DNA of 64,000 bases from Sipunculus nudus (GCA_026874595.1 CM049314.1:14004729-14068728), one strand, 5' to 3'. Counted from the first letter of the stretch, positions 12,985-26,280 are shown. Translations and numbers: made by a program. The notes: generated from the letters alone by a model not told the origin.

Positions 12985-13467
12985 AGGGACCCGAGCGCCT
13001 GTGGCAATAGATGGTTATGGTGCTTTAGCCCCAGCATACTTGTCCGAACTTGTGTCCCCAAATGTGCCATCAAGGAGTCTTCAATCAAACAGCTACTCCT
13101 GCAGCAACCAGTCTAAGGAACTAGATCCTATGGAGACCTGGCCTTTGCATTCGCTGCAACAAAGTAATGGAATCAGTCGCCAATGGCCCTAAAAATGCGT
13201 GACTCGTAAGACGCTTTCAAGAAGAAACTAAATATATTTTTAACTTTGCATATAATTAGACAATTTCTCTAGTCAGTTTCACTACTTACAGAATCTTAAT
13301 AATCTTAGTCAATTTTCACGCTTTTTAGTATTTTTATTTTTAGTTAATTCTTATTTTAAATTTTAACTTAATTATGCTTGTTTTTGTAAGGTGCCCCTGT
13401 GCAACCTGAGTGCTGGAAGGTGGCGCGGTATCAAGTGAATAAATAGTGTTTTTATTATTATATTATT
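12985..13467 (+). mobile_element. 3' end of a non-LTR retrotransposon (LINE), 5'-truncated and mutated
   Basis: The conceptual product carries LAPAYLSELVSPNVPSRSL followed, after a frameshift, by SYGDLAFAFAATK, an in-frame stop, WNQSPMALKMRDS and DAFKKKLNIFL. Blocks of this kind end ORF2 in many LINE polyproteins. After the stop there is a short AT-rich 3' region with GCTGGAAGGTGGCGCGGTAT and a tail of TTA repeats, the usual 3' tail of CR1/L2-like LINEs. At least one frameshift and two in-frame stops make it dead. Only the last 60-70 codons are present. The next element starts exactly in the TTA tail. Confidence 0.75.
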
Positions 13468-16121
13468 AGCTCAGCTGACTATAAGTCATCTGAGCTATAG
13501 TCGTGGTCCATTTTCCGTCGTCCGTCCGTCTGTCCGTCCGTCCGTCCGGATGTCCGTCCATAAGACAGGCACGTTTCGACACCATTGGACCTACGAATCT
13601 GAAATTCGGCATACAGTTAGATGTCCCCAAAATCTCCTACCATGCCGAAAATTGGGTCAATAGGAATTCGTTCCTTCGAGATATTAAGGAAAAACCTCAT
13701 TTTTTTAAATAAGAAATCTATTTTCACACTTCAGGATTGTCTAATATCAAAACCACTCATCTGGTTTTCTTCATATTAACTATAAATATTCCTCTACATA
13801 GTATCTATGTACATGCCAGAAATTAAATCAGTATTATTTAATTTAAAAAAAGTAATGGGCCCAAACATAATGGACTTTGTAAAAAAATCAGGAAAGAAAT
13901 TTGGTCACTTTAGACCAAAAGTGTCAAAAGTAGGGACTTTTTTTCTGTAATACAACTTTAATTAATCAAAATTTGATTTTATACCAAAAAATTAGATCAA
14001 AATCTGTTAATTTTTTTTTAAATATTGGCAAAAATATAAAATTGGTACCTTAAATTTTGCCCAAGTTTGACCATGGCACGTTTTTTTTTTTCCTATAACT
14101 GCTGTGGATTTATTTTCAAAGCATGTTTTTGTTAGCATTTCAACTGTCAACACAAAAAAATTTGAAACCAGTTGATTAAAAACTCTAGATTTTTTTCAAG
14201 TTTTCAAACACCACGTCAGATATTGTTTACATCAAGCTAGTGTTATGCAGTTTGCTAGAGCTCAGCTCCCCAGCTTCAGCTCTAAGTTCCTTAAATTTAG
14301 CATACAGTCAGATGTCGCCAAAATCCCCTACCATGCCAAGAATTTGGTCACTAGGACTTAATTCCTTTGAGATATTAATGAAAAACTTCATTTTTCCATT
14401 AAAAACCCATTGTTACACTTTAAGACTGCCTAATATCAAAACCACTGATCTGACTTTGATCATATATAATATACATATTTTTCTATACATTCGCTATGCA
14501 CAAGCCAGAAATGTCAGTATTGCGTAATTGTTTTGAGTTATGGGCCCAAACATAATGCACTTTTTAAAAAATCAAGAAATATATTTACTCTCTTAACAAG
14601 AGGATTGCTGAAGCTAGAGATTTTTTTTACAGGGATGTAACATTATTTAATCAAGATTCAATTGAATACCAAAAATTAGTTCTGAATTTTTCAAATTTTA
14701 TAAGTTATTAGTATAAATATAAAATTAGTACCTTAAATTTTGCCCAATTAGACCATGGCACGTTTGTTTCCTGAGAGCACTGTTGATATAATTTTCATAT
14801 CATGCACACATAAGGATTTCATCTTTGTAGTTTAGAAAGCTGAAAGAAATTGGCCAAATATTGTAGCTTTTATTAATGTTTTATGAGACCATGTCAGACC
14901 CAGGCTATACCCAGCCCCTCTTCAGTCACCTGTATGTTGACCTTGTTGACCTTTCATCAAATTATGCACGCTTGAGGTGAGGCATACACTGGGGGCAGCC
15001 AGGCAGCTAATGCCCAGCCACAGTTGATCCAGGTGTCCAACCCAACTCATCTAGTAATTGTTTTGAAAAACAACATAACAGTAAACAATAAATTAATAAA
15101 TTTTTATTGTTTTTTTAATAATAAATTAAAGAAAAATTAATAGAAAAGAAATGTTTGTTGATGAGTAACAGAAAATTAACTTGCAGTTACTGATGATGTA
15201 AGAATCTTGTATGGATGGATATAATGTCAATGTCAATGTTATTCCAAATTACACCATGCAGTCACCTATGGTATTTTTCAGTTCAATATTAATGATAAAA
15301 AAATAATCATATTATTCATTACTAATCATTAGGGATCACATGAAGGAAATTAATGATAGACAAAGATGCAGTTGATAATATTAATCTAGATTCCTACTGT
15401 GTCTAGTGTGTAGATTGATGTGAAAGTAGTCCAAAGTGAATATATTACATTTATTTTTTTAATATAAATAAAAGCCATAAAACCAGGTACTTTTGATCAT
15501 TATTTAAATTTGTGAATTTTTTATATTCTGGATTCTCAACATCATTGTTTGGCTAAAACTGAATAAATACTAGACATGGTGCGAATGCTTTGCAAATTTA
15601 TTTGAATACGAATATGAATATGTACTGCATTAAAAAATTTTATTGAATGATAATGGGAATTCAGGTAAAAATGAAAGTATTTGAATACCAGTGCAGATAC
15701 TTTCAAAATGTATTCAAGAATGCATTCATGAATATATTCTATAATATTATTTTAATAATCATTTCCGTTACATTTTATTTTAAAAATTCATATGATTTTC
15801 TTATTATTTTTTTTAAATAAAAATTATATTGGCACAATATTTTTTATTAAATTTTAATAAATAGTTAAACTCTTTTACTATATGTGCTGCTTATAAGTTA
15901 TATGGCCTGTGTGACAATAGCATTCCATTTGTTAATAAAATAAATGAAATCAATCCTCTTCTCTGTCTCCAAAGATACTATCAAAATCATACATAAGCTT
16001 AACACCAACAACTCATAATAAAGCTTATATTTATTACCACACAAAACCAGCATGTGCCTCCTTCCCAAATCATATTTTTTTCATATATAACAGCTGAGCG
16101 CCGTGACCCATGGGTCCCTTG
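13468..16121 (+). mobile_element. Non-autonomous Helentron/HINE-like element A
   Basis: The left end has GCTCAGCTG (13469-13477) and the right end its reverse complement CAGCTGAGC (16091-16099). The first 27 bases (13469-13495) form a near-perfect hairpin: outer stem GCTCAG with CTGAGC, inner stem TGACT with AGTCA, loop ATA. Close to the left end is a run of GTCC tetranucleotides (about 13520-13560). The interior contains at least two diverged copies of a unit about 690 bases long (compare 13611-13710 with 14301-14400). At the right end the palindrome GACCCATGGGTC (16105-16116) is followed at once by CTTG and then TT. No coding capacity is visible. Subterminal inverted repeats, internal tandem repeats and a 3' hairpin near the end are the known layout of Helentron-associated elements. 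Orientation is set by the 3' hairpin. Confidence 0.65.
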
Positions 16122-16696
16122 TTTTTATTCGGGAGGGAAACATTACGACATCAGTGACAGCCACCACATGCACGTGTTTGGACAGGAAATATTCCGAGGA
16201 AACTTTACATGGCAAGATCGCAAGATCGCTATCCGTGTCCGGTTATAGAGATATTGTAGATCGGTGATTTTTCGGTATCTTCTCTGCTTCGTGTCTCGAA
16301 ATTTATCAAAGGGAGCGGTCATACAAGGTTGACAGGAAAATACAGGCGTACATATAAATAAACTTGTATAATCAGGTTTAAGGTTTGAATATATAGTTAT
16401 ACCTCCGCCGGGAACATAGAGGAAGGGGAGTGAAGTATTCCGGATACTTTTGCCTGTCAAACTCCAAATTCCTGACATTTATATAAACTCATATCGATGA
16501 CAGTTTTGAATTATCTCAGTTTATCCCTTTGCGTTTAAAAAATTGATTGTTACAATCAGTTTCCTGTGCTGTATCCACTTCAGCCGGTCGGTGCCGTTTT
16601 CACTGTGAGAGGGAAACGCACTACACTTTGTAACCCGACCGTATTTTCCTCAAGTTTTCATCCCATTGATTCCATAGAAACTTCTCCTAAAGTAGT

Positions 16697-16740
16697 TCCT
16701 CCCCGCAGAACAAGTATGTCCTCCCCGCAGAACAAGTATG
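16697..16740. repeat. Perfect 22-bp tandem duplication
   Basis: The unit starts TCCTCCCCGCAGAACAAG and is repeated head to tail with no mismatch, which suggests a recent duplication. Confidence 0.95.
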
Positions 16741-17295
16741 ACCTCACAATGACCTTTTTTTTCGAAATACAATAGTCTCTTAATATCAGGAGTAATTGTG
16801 TTGGCTTTGGCAGGGGCGGCTCCACGTATAGGATTATTTCTTTGGTTACGGAATAAACGTCAAAGATATAGTTGAAACATCTACTTTTGTTATATAAGTC
16901 TACTTCAGAATGTAGCACTTAGCAGATATATTGTAAGACGTCTGGTATCAAATTACTGTGGGTTCAATAGGTGTGAAACAAATCATAGGTTCCCGAGGGA
17001 AAAACAACAAAAAGAAAGGTGAGGATTTCACTTATTGAAATGATGATCGGTCGCGGCATACACACAAGAAATGCTTTGTGTCAGAGACGGGTTTTTCATC
17101 CAGGAAAGACTGGCCTTTTGTCATTACATGTGAATGTCGCTTCACGCATGACTGGACAAGGCACGGGTTATTGATGATGTATATATGTAGGAGTCAATTT
17201 TGTGATCCAGTCACACTTCCTGTGTTGAATATAAATGTATTAGTTTTACGTTTGGTACTGTCTGTCTGTCTGTTTCTCTCTTTGTCTCTCTGTGT

Positions 17296-17312
17296 ATATA
17301 TCTTTATATATA

Positions 17313-17348
<36 letters not shown>
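17296..17348. repeat. (AT)n microsatellite
   Basis: Interrupted TATATATTTATATA passing into a pure AT run, preceded by CTGT and CTCT repeats from about 17262. Confidence 0.95.
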
Positions 17349-17351
<3 letters not shown>

Positions 17352-18113
17352 CAATTATACACTTTCCCCTCTCAAACAAAATGCAAAGTTTACAATTGCA
17401 TGGTCCTAAAAATGAGCACTTCCTTCATGACTGTAAAAAAATCCTGATAAATGAAGACCATTTTTGGTGTATAACCGCCTTCTTATGTTAACAAATATGG
17501 ATAAAACAGGCCATTTTGGAATGTTTACTACCTGTCAAGTGAACCAACGGTACACTGTTATCACATTCCATCGCAAAATGAATATCGATCTTGGGGGAAA
17601 AAAGCACAAACATTTTTAACTTCACGTGACGATGAATCTTCCCTCGTGCACATTACCTTTCATGTTTATCAGATCCTTACCTTTTGGTATATATCACTCC
17701 TCAGAGCAGACATTTCACAGGTAATGACAGGTCATGTAATCATAGAGACAAGAATGTACTGGGAAGGTAAACAAACATATGGCTGGCGGAACCTTAGGGT
17801 ATTTAGTGTTTCTATTTGTATTTTGTTTCGATCACATGACTTGCCCAAAAATCTAAGAACCATATATTCAACGAGAGAGGACGTTTCCATCCGTAACTCT
17901 GTCTCTTTTTTCCTGTCTGCTTGCTTTTTTTTACAATGTATAAAATGTATGTCCAAAACTTGAGGAAAGAAGGCATTGAATTTTCAGTTTAAGCTGACGG
18001 AGATGGTTTCACCATTTACACATCTGACAGTTAAAAGGAGGGTGTCATTGGTGCCTACATCTGGTGCAGACATTCAGTATTATAAAGGCGGGACGGTTAG
18101 AAACAAGCCAGGG

Positions 18114-18117
<4 letters not shown>

Positions 18118-18178
<61 letters not shown>
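18118..18178. repeat. (AT)n microsatellite
   Basis: About 30 uninterrupted AT dinucleotides. Confidence 0.98.
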
Positions 18179-18184
<6 letters not shown>

Positions 18185-18545
18185 GTCGTTCTTTCGCCAA
18201 TGTCAAAATCACAATATGTTGTGGTAGGTCACGGTGGATATTGATCAAGAATATCGTCATAAGACTGGATGTATATGTAAATAGTGATTAGTAAAACTTG
18301 TATACTTTAATTAACCACCTAAGGTGACATCTAATGTGTAAATATCATGTACCAGAGCTGGATAAAGGAAGATAATCAAGCTTCTGTCTTTAGACCTGTT
18401 TGAAAAATTACTCGGGTAAATAAATGTAATATTTTGCATTAGGCAAATGAAAGGATGGCAAAGGCATGAGGTTGTACTGTAGGTGATAAACATGGAAGTA
18501 GATCCATCGATATTGGCGGATGCATGCGCTCTCAGAATGCTTTTT

Positions 18546-19411
18546 AGCCCTCAACCCTATCACCCAAGCTGTCCGTCCGTCCGTCCGGCGTCCGTTAATT
18601 TTTACCTTATGAGCGGGATATCTCTAAAAGGATCCACCGTAGGAATTTTATTACTTCGGTTAAGATGTATATCGACAAAATCTCGGTCAAGCTTGAAGAT
18701 GGGTGACCTTGGCCTGTTTTTCTACGTTTTAGAGCTGATTATAGAAAAACACTTAGAAGCTTATTACTCAGGAACCATTGGGTCGATTTTCACAAAACTT
18801 ACTATAATCATTTGGACTGATGGTCTGTACCAGCTGCACAAGTTTGGTGGCGCCACCTACAATTTCTGATTTTTAATGAATTTTTATCCGATTTTTCAAC
18901 TTTGGACTTGTTGGCGGGATATCTCTAAAAGGATTCACCGTAGGAATTTTATTTCTTCGGTGAAGATGTATATTGATAAAACTCGTTCAAGTTCGAAGAA
19001 AGGTAACCTTGACCTATTTTTCAACGTTTTAGAGCTGATTATAAAAAAAAACACTAAGAAGCTTATTTCTCAGGAACCTTTTGGATCGATTTTCATAAAA
19101 CTTACTTTAGTTATTGGGACTAATGGTCTGTACCTGCTGCACAGGTTTGGGGGCACCACCTACAATTCCTGATTTTAAAAGATTTTTTATTGGATTTGTC
19201 AACTTTGGCCTTGTGAGCAGGAAATCTTCTAAACGCATTTGGTGGATTGTATTGAAACATGGTACATACCTCTCCAGTTTAAATTTTATAACTGAGACAT
19301 GTACAGATATACATCCATGAGAGAACAAATATTTTGTATTTGTTACTATTACCACCTATAAATACTGTTCTTTTGACTGAGGGCTTTTGTCAGCTTCTGC
19401 TGATATTCTAG
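18546..19411 (+). mobile_element. Non-autonomous Helentron/HINE-like element B
   Basis: The left end AGCCCTCA (18546-18553), preceded by TTTTT, has an exact inverted partner TGAGGGCT at 19378-19385. A GTCC tetranucleotide run lies about 25 bases in (18572-18590). The interior is about 2.7 copies of a 301-base unit, marked by GCGGGATATCTCTAAAAGGA at 18613, its copy at 18914 and a diverged copy near 19215. After the right inverted repeat comes a hairpin, TCAGC (19390-19394), loop TTCT, GCTGA (19399-19403), and five bases later the terminus CTAG (19408-19411) followed by TT. The interior differs from elements A and C but the ends follow the same plan. ORFs of 98-128 codons run through the tandem units and have no protein family. 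Confidence 0.68.
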
Positions 19412-20181
19412 TTTTTCTTTATTAGAGGCGGTTCCAGTCACTTAGAGACATTCTGAGAATCCAATAAATAATGTCTGTGTTAAAATGATTTAAATATTAA
19501 TCATTATAGAATATGAATTACTGTTCAAATTGTGGTAATACAACATTGGATGTTGGCATGAATGTTTAAAATCCCACAGAACAGTAGTTACTATTAAATG
19601 AGAAAGATTAATTTATTTACATTAGTGATAAAACATTTGTATGTGAAATACGCCAGGTATGCGTGGAGGTGAGTAGAAGCTTTAAACTACCACTAAAAGG
19701 TTAAATGTTCAACAGAGTGAATACTTGACAAAAAACCTTGTACCTTCACAAAGTACATACAGGTCAATTGGTTAAAAGCACGGTACTACAAAGGCAAGGA
19801 TCAATCAAAGTATAGTCAATGCTTTTATACAAACACCACGCGTTAGATAATGGGCTCAAGACAGGAATGACTGCACATGTATTATATTCATACACTGTAT
19901 TCATACAGCGAATAAATTTACGAAATCGGCCAACATGCATATACATGAATGTAAAAGAATAAGCACACTCTTTTCTTCAACGGAAATTCATACAAATTAT
20001 AATGTGTTTATCTATCAATATTATATTAATGCGAGGTTTATTTAGACTAAAAACAAAACTAGATAGGAAAAGCAAAGTTTAAACCCTGTTGTCTCCATCA
20101 AGAACAAAGGTCAAAGAACGAAGCTCTATTGTATCTTTAGAACAGTTTTGAGCAGCTGAATTTCTACTCTGCGAATTTTGA

Positions 20182-20227
20182 CCCCCCCCCCCCCCCATCC
20201 CTCTCTCTCTCTCTATCTCTCTCTCTC
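20182..20227. repeat. Poly-C run and CT repeat
   Basis: Fifteen C in a row, then ATCC, then CT dinucleotides with one TAT break: a pure-pyrimidine tract of about 45 bases. Confidence 0.95.
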
Positions 20228-20352
20228 ATATCATGTATCCTGTCCCGAAACCCGGCTTGTGATATAACTTCCCCGCGTCACGGAAGCTTAGTTTCATTCG
20301 TACATATGCATTCACTGAGTGACTCCGTGTCATTCTGGTCTGACTTCTTCCA

Positions 20353-20355
<3 letters not shown>

Positions 20356-20414
<59 letters not shown>
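20356..20414. repeat. (AT)n microsatellite
   Basis: About 29 AT dinucleotides without interruption. Confidence 0.98.
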
Positions 20415-20417
<3 letters not shown>

Positions 20418-21760
20418 GAAAATTACATTTGAACTTATGAGTAAAGATACAGTAATGTTCACTCATACATCTTCACGTCACCTCGTTCTCTTAATCATTG
20501 GGAAGTTGATGGAAATAAGCATACAGTAATTTGAGTTTATTTTTATTGATCCCTCAGCACCTGGCGTCTGGGATTACTACCGGACTAGTTTCCTATTGAT
20601 CAGCTCATTAACATCTCGTCCTTGCCTTTATTACCTTTATGATCACCCACTCAACACGATGCTCTGTTAGCTATCATGCTAATTTCCAAACCATCCGCTA
20701 AATACATACAACGAATAAACCTTCCAACGTTTTTGTCAATACCACTTGCTCTCCTTACAAATCTAACATATATTATTACCCCATCCTATCCCTCTACTTG
20801 TTCTCTGTGTACATGATATATAAAAGCTTTGGATGATGCTTTGTGGATGATGCTTATTTCGTAGAGACTGGCCGTCTTGAAGCACAGGTGGATTTGTAGC
20901 ATGATTTTGAATGTATTTTTTACGTTGACAAGGGTATGCGCTCTTGAGTGCTATGGTTGACATAAATAAAGCCATGCAGTGAAACGTGCATTTGACAGAT
21001 CGGGTAGCACTTTTGGAATATATTGTATCTAAACACCGTGCTTTACACAGGAACATGTAATTATTTGGGAGAAATGTAAAATGCAGACAAAAGTGTATTT
21101 TCATGTATTTTCTTTATTTCAAAAGTTCCAAATTGAAAGTAATGGATCGCATCTGCAATCAGCTATACAACCGGACTTATTGGCCCCTGCATTATTTTAC
21201 AAAATTTACGGCCTGGTTACCATCAACAGGTTGGATTACTAGCAAATGAAAGACAAAAAAAAAGAAATATATCCTCCATCAACCGGAACTTCATTTTCTT
21301 CAGATATTTAAAAAATTACAAACGTATTAACTGTACAAACAGAAGACGATTATAAGTGGAGACATAACCGCCTTAATTTTAGCCATTTAATTTACTAGTT
21401 TGCTGGGATGCTGATAAGTCTTATTGTCAGAATTATCTTAGAATATACCAATAACAACATACATCGTAAGTTATAAGGATACTTAATGCGCTAGAACTTT
21501 GGGCCCAAATCGTGCACGCCCCCTTAAGGCCTTAAACAGGCCACTTGCTATAAATAGCTATGTAAGCACACCATTAAGTCTTGAATTATACAGAATATAT
21601 TTGCATAGGAGTACTGGTTGTATTGAATGTCAATATTAACATTTCTCTCTATCAAAAGGCCCGTAATGCTAGTCAATCAAACACTTAAGCCATTAAGACC
21701 GTGGACTGGGTTATAAATCTAATTCCTCATGCTTGGTGTATTTTGTGTGTATTTGTGTGT

Positions 21761-21765
<5 letters not shown>

Positions 21766-21830
<65 letters not shown>
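21766..21830. repeat. (AT)n plus (ATGT)n microsatellite
   Basis: An AT run passes into ATGT tetranucleotides. Confidence 0.95.
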
Positions 21831-21900
21831 TTGTATTTTTCTTAGTCGCTGTCATTTCTTATATCCGTTCACGCCGTAAATAATCAGTTTGAATGTGAAC

Positions 21901-21903
<3 letters not shown>

Positions 21904-21988
<85 letters not shown>
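21904..21988. repeat. Compound (AT)n(AG)n microsatellite
   Basis: About 28 AT dinucleotides join directly to about 14 AG dinucleotides. Confidence 0.98.
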
Positions 21989-21991
<3 letters not shown>

Positions 21992-22554
21992 CAGTATTTT
22001 ATTCAATATAAATTGTCGAGCTTTTATTATGACCATGTCACCATGCACAGTAAACTTATGCCTCTAACATGTATAGAGCTGCAAAAGTAGAAAAATTTTG
22101 CCTGTATTTTGTGGCTGACCCGGTGTCATAATGAAACGTGTTGACATTCTCAGTTTATGTTTATGGGAGACATAATACAGTCGTTATTCCTGGAAGTTTT
22201 TACAGTCCAGTAACCGTGTATTTATGCTGGATGAACATGACACCCTTAATAGCGTAACATGAATGAGAGAACTCTCACTAAATAATGAATAATGACATGT
22301 GTGTTGTATATGAGCACGTGTCACTCAGTAAATCTTATACCTTTGTGCTGAATCAGGATTCCGAATACAGCCCTGAAAGTCACATTCATTAAGAGACCTG
22401 CCAGGTGCTCATACGGGAATTAAATTCACATTAACAGACTAGACATCTCCGGAAGATCATACCGCAACCAACACCCAAAAATTCTGATAAACTCTCATTA
22501 TATAAAACGGTCCTTCCATTTCTTTGCAAAATAATGTAACAATAATGATGATGA

Positions 22555-22690
22555 TTATGATGATGATAATAATAATAATAATAATAACAGTTACTGACAA
22601 TAATAAAAAAATAATAATAATTAATGATGAAAATTTTAAAAAAATAATTATGGTGATGATGATGATGATTATTATTATTATTTCATAACA
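22555..22690. repeat. GAT/AAT trinucleotide tract
   Basis: Mixed GAT, AAT and ATT trinucleotides on both sides of a short spacer. The minus-strand ORF rich in Ile comes from this tract. Confidence 0.9.
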
Positions 22691-25291
22691 AAATATCATT
22701 GATACCGAACAAAACGACTTTTAAGACATTTTACACGATTGTGCAGAGAGAAGAGCAAATTGAATACCAAATTTAATACACTCTTCCTTTCTTAAGGATC
22801 CTACACTCATAATCAAGATTTTGTGAAAACGTTAACTCCGTCCAACATTACCCTGATCCCCCGTTTGATGAGGTAGAGGATATCAACACGAGGAGCGTGG
22901 GAATCGGTCCATGGCAAGCCTTGTTAACTTCCAACCAGACAGGGTATCATTATGAATTATTTTTTGCACGTTTTGCCAGTGTTTATTTACTGGGTACCGT
23001 ACATTTGCGTGTAAACGAGCAATGTACCAGCCGGTCGGCGTGCTTTCACGCTCCGCCTGAATGAACATACACGTGAGTTGTATTGTAATGGACGCAGGGC
23101 GGGGAATCAAAGTGTTGAACAGGCCGGAGTGTCTATAATTACACAAAAACCTGAATGTCCATGCGTGCGTCTGCCCTGTGATTATCAGGCACTTTCGGGC
23201 GTGCACGTACAGCCGCGTCCGCGTATAGGTTCGATTCTCCAGATGCCTTTAAAAATATATGGCTGTCGGCACCGTTTATTGGGTCCCGATCAACATTTGC
23301 GACCTGTTCTATTCGCTCCGGTGGTGGCAATATTAGCAAAATTGTTGGATTCACAACAATTTAAGAAACAAAGAAAGGTAGTCAGAGACCACATATACCT
23401 CCGCCAGGTATATACGAATGTGTCCGACATCACAGGCTTAATCACAGGTGAGCTCTACTCACCAGAACAATGGTGGTCTTTCATATGAGGCTCTGATCCT
23501 CAGCTAGGGCAATTGAACTGCCCATTCTCACACTTTAGAAAATTTACCGCATGATAAATTTTGGATTCTACAAATAAGAACAATTGAAGAGTCTGGGGGC
23601 GCCTAGGCCAACATTCTGGCGAGTCACATGGGGTTCTAGGAGCTTTCTAAGGGGAGGTAACACATATCAAATTTTAAAGAATTGTGTAAAAATTGGATCT
23701 TTATTTGTATTTTGCGTTATTATATGGTTTCATTATATGAATATTTGATTAAAGTATAAGGAAATATAAGGGTCAGTTGTCATGAAGCGCTGTGTTCACA
23801 CGCCTGTTTGAAGTAGTCGGCAATAGCCAGTGAGCCAACTTTGATCCTTTCTGTCCTTCGTCTTATTGGACGTTCATACCCCCAGAACCGATTGTCCAAA
23901 AGAGATTTTAAACGTCGCAAAGCTTACCCCCGCGGTCCTGAAAACTCTTGAGTAGACTACTATTTGCAAAGTTGGTCGACAAAGCCCTAGCACTAAACAT
24001 GCTTCCGGTGTGAATGAATAACCATGCAAGCCCACGTGTGACGAGTCACCGAGCGATTTTCTCTGTGTAAACAGATATTGTTTCGCAAATATGTCTGAAA
24101 CAATATAAGAACCGGTCTAAATAAGATGACCATGATGCAAATAGGCTTTAACCACCTGTTCCCGGTTGTAGGGCTCTGTGCTCGTCAAAAGTTTCCTTTG
24201 AAATATTCCCTTGTATTAGTATGCGTTGCATGGTCACGTTTTTGCTTTAACCACTTCAATTTCAATGTGCATAATTTTTATCACTGCACATAAATAAACT
24301 CCAATCAGTACTTGTAACCTCATCTGTACCTTAACAATGCAGAAAACAATCATAATGGTATTATAATGGTTACAAAACTGGACAATTTATCTGGATCTGG
24401 TTATGTTGCTGCGGATGTAAGTTAGTCGGTACTGAGTGAAGCAGTGATTCTCTGACCAGGTGGTATCTTTTGGTGTTTCTTATCAGGACTGTCGTTATGG
24501 AGACAAGCGCAGTTGTTAGAAGGTATGTCTTGATGTTTGTAGGTGAAATTTCCATGTCAAGAAGCTTCGTCTAAATATACTTCAATACACGAAATCCTGG
24601 TTGAATTAGAAAACTATAGGCCTGTTCATGATTATTAATGGTTAACAAGGTTCCGTGTCACAGGCTCTGTTCTAAGTGCATTGGACATAAATATATAACA
24701 ATTACTATGTCTTTTGTATTCATATTTGAATTTGCACATGCATATACATGTACATATCATGCTAGTGAGAAAACTACTTGTAATAATTGTCCTAAAATAT
24801 GTGACGGTGCATTCCATTAATTAAGTCCCTACTACTTACCTCTATAATTCTTCAGTATACTTCTCTATGTTTTTGTTGGGTCCTCCAGTTTTGATTGGTG
24901 TATGTATATTAACAAGGGTGTAACAAAGACGTATAATGCAGACATATGTATTAGTTTTAAGGGCGATAAGCATGTAAATGATGGAGTCTTGTCGTGTATA
25001 CATTGTATACAAAATTATATTATGAGTATATATTATAAATTAAAATATCTCTAATTATGGACTGTGTTTACATAACCTCGCTTACACACAGAGCTTAGCC
25101 TCTCTCTCACATATACACATACACACGCATACCGAGATGACCCCGCTGTTCGTTTACGCCCCACTTATACAATGCCAATAGAACCCTCGCGTGGACGAGA
25201 AGCAGCTGCTGTATATCATCAACTGATCAATAGCGACCCTGCTGCACTGACTAATATAACCAGCACAGACAGAGGTTATACTGATGTTATA

Positions 25292-25341
<50 letters not shown>

Positions 25342-25989
25342 TTCGACATGCTAAAATAAATTCGAGATGGAATTGTTTCAACATATGAGTTGTGTGTGTG
25401 TTTGTGAATATGTGTGTGAGAGACAGAAAAGTAAAAAAAAATCTTGATGAACACGTCCGGTAGTGTAGACTGGTATGTACTCAAGGTAGCCTTTGTATGT
25501 ATGAGGATATCGCGTGAGTCGAGGGTCGCTGCAATAAAGACCGCTGGAAGCCCATTATGTTTGAGGAAGGTTAAGAGTTTATCACGGGAAAAATGTTTGC
25601 AATGTTGTTTTGAGTGTGATTAACTGCTGATGTACGGTTTTCCAGATCCTTTGTCACGATTTAAGGTAATACATTGGCAGTAAAATCCGGGTTAAGCATG
25701 CGACCTGAGAGGACCTGTACTTATGATAATCTACTGTAAAATAATCAAAATGTCGAGCTCTGCCTTCAACTATTGTTTGCTTCTATAACAAGGAAGTTGT
25801 AGTTTAGTCTGCGTTTTTTTGCACACTTACTTTACTCGATGTTTTAAAAGAATATTGTGGTATCAGGATATGGATTGAACTATTATATAATATAAACTTG
25901 AAATATTTGTAATATATAATATATTTATAAAGATTATTAATCGTTCTGATCTAGAAGAGGAACATGGAACATATACTCCTGTGAACGTT
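22691..25989. other. Intergenic or intronic, one GC-rich patch
   Basis: Between about 22890 and 23340 the sequence is richer in CpG and stays open for 136 codons on the plus strand (23078-23488), giving a basic protein with no recognised domain. A GGTTCGATTCTCC stretch (about 23227) resembles a pol III B box but no tRNA fold accompanies it. The patch could be an unrecognised exon or a promoter. The remainder is AT-rich and empty apart from the tract at 25296-25338. Confidence 0.3.
25296..25338. repeat. (AT)n microsatellite
   Basis: About 21 AT dinucleotides. Confidence 0.97.
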
Positions 25990-26280
25990 ATACTCTTACT
26001 TCATTTAGTATCGCCTCCGTTCGTCCGTCTGTCCTTCTGTCTGTCCCCACGTCCGTCCAGGATTGATTTGTGGATCCATTTTAAACCCAACCGTTCGACC
26101 AAAACCTTTCATCTTTGATATACAACTCGCCCACCCACAGATGAAGAATCCTCTCAATATTGAGGTCACGGGGTTCAAGGTCAAGGCTACGGGACACATT
26201 TCTTAAAAAAGCTTGTGGACCCGCTTTAAGCCAACCCTTTAATCTTTCACATATGGCTCACCCACCGATAGATTAAGAAC
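25990..26280 (+). mobile_element. Truncated repeat fragment related to element C
   Basis: It starts with a GTCCGTCTGTCC-type run like the 5' parts of elements A and B, then continues with phrases also found in element C: CATCTTTGATATACA, CTCGCCCACCCACAG, GAGGTCACGGGGTTCAAGG and GGACACAT. No right-end hairpin follows, so the copy is 3'-truncated. Confidence 0.55.

Larger units (their letters stand above)
16122..18545. other. Intergenic or intronic, no gene recognised
   Basis: No exon recognised. It holds the 22-base duplication at 16697-16740 and the (AT)n tracts at 17296-17348 and 18118-18178. ORFs here are short and overlap on opposite strands. Confidence 0.35.
19412..22554. other. Intergenic or intronic, microsatellites only
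   Basis: No exon recognised. The tracts at 20182-20227, 20356-20414, 21766-21830 and 21904-21988 are listed separately. Confidence 0.35.

Noticed and set aside
23227-23240. tRNA gene suggested by GGTTCGATTCTCC
   Set aside because: No matching A box, anticodon arm or acceptor stem at the right distance.
24635-24820. Paired 60-codon ORFs on both strands
   Set aside because: Mutual shadows in AT-rich DNA with no family features or splice signals.
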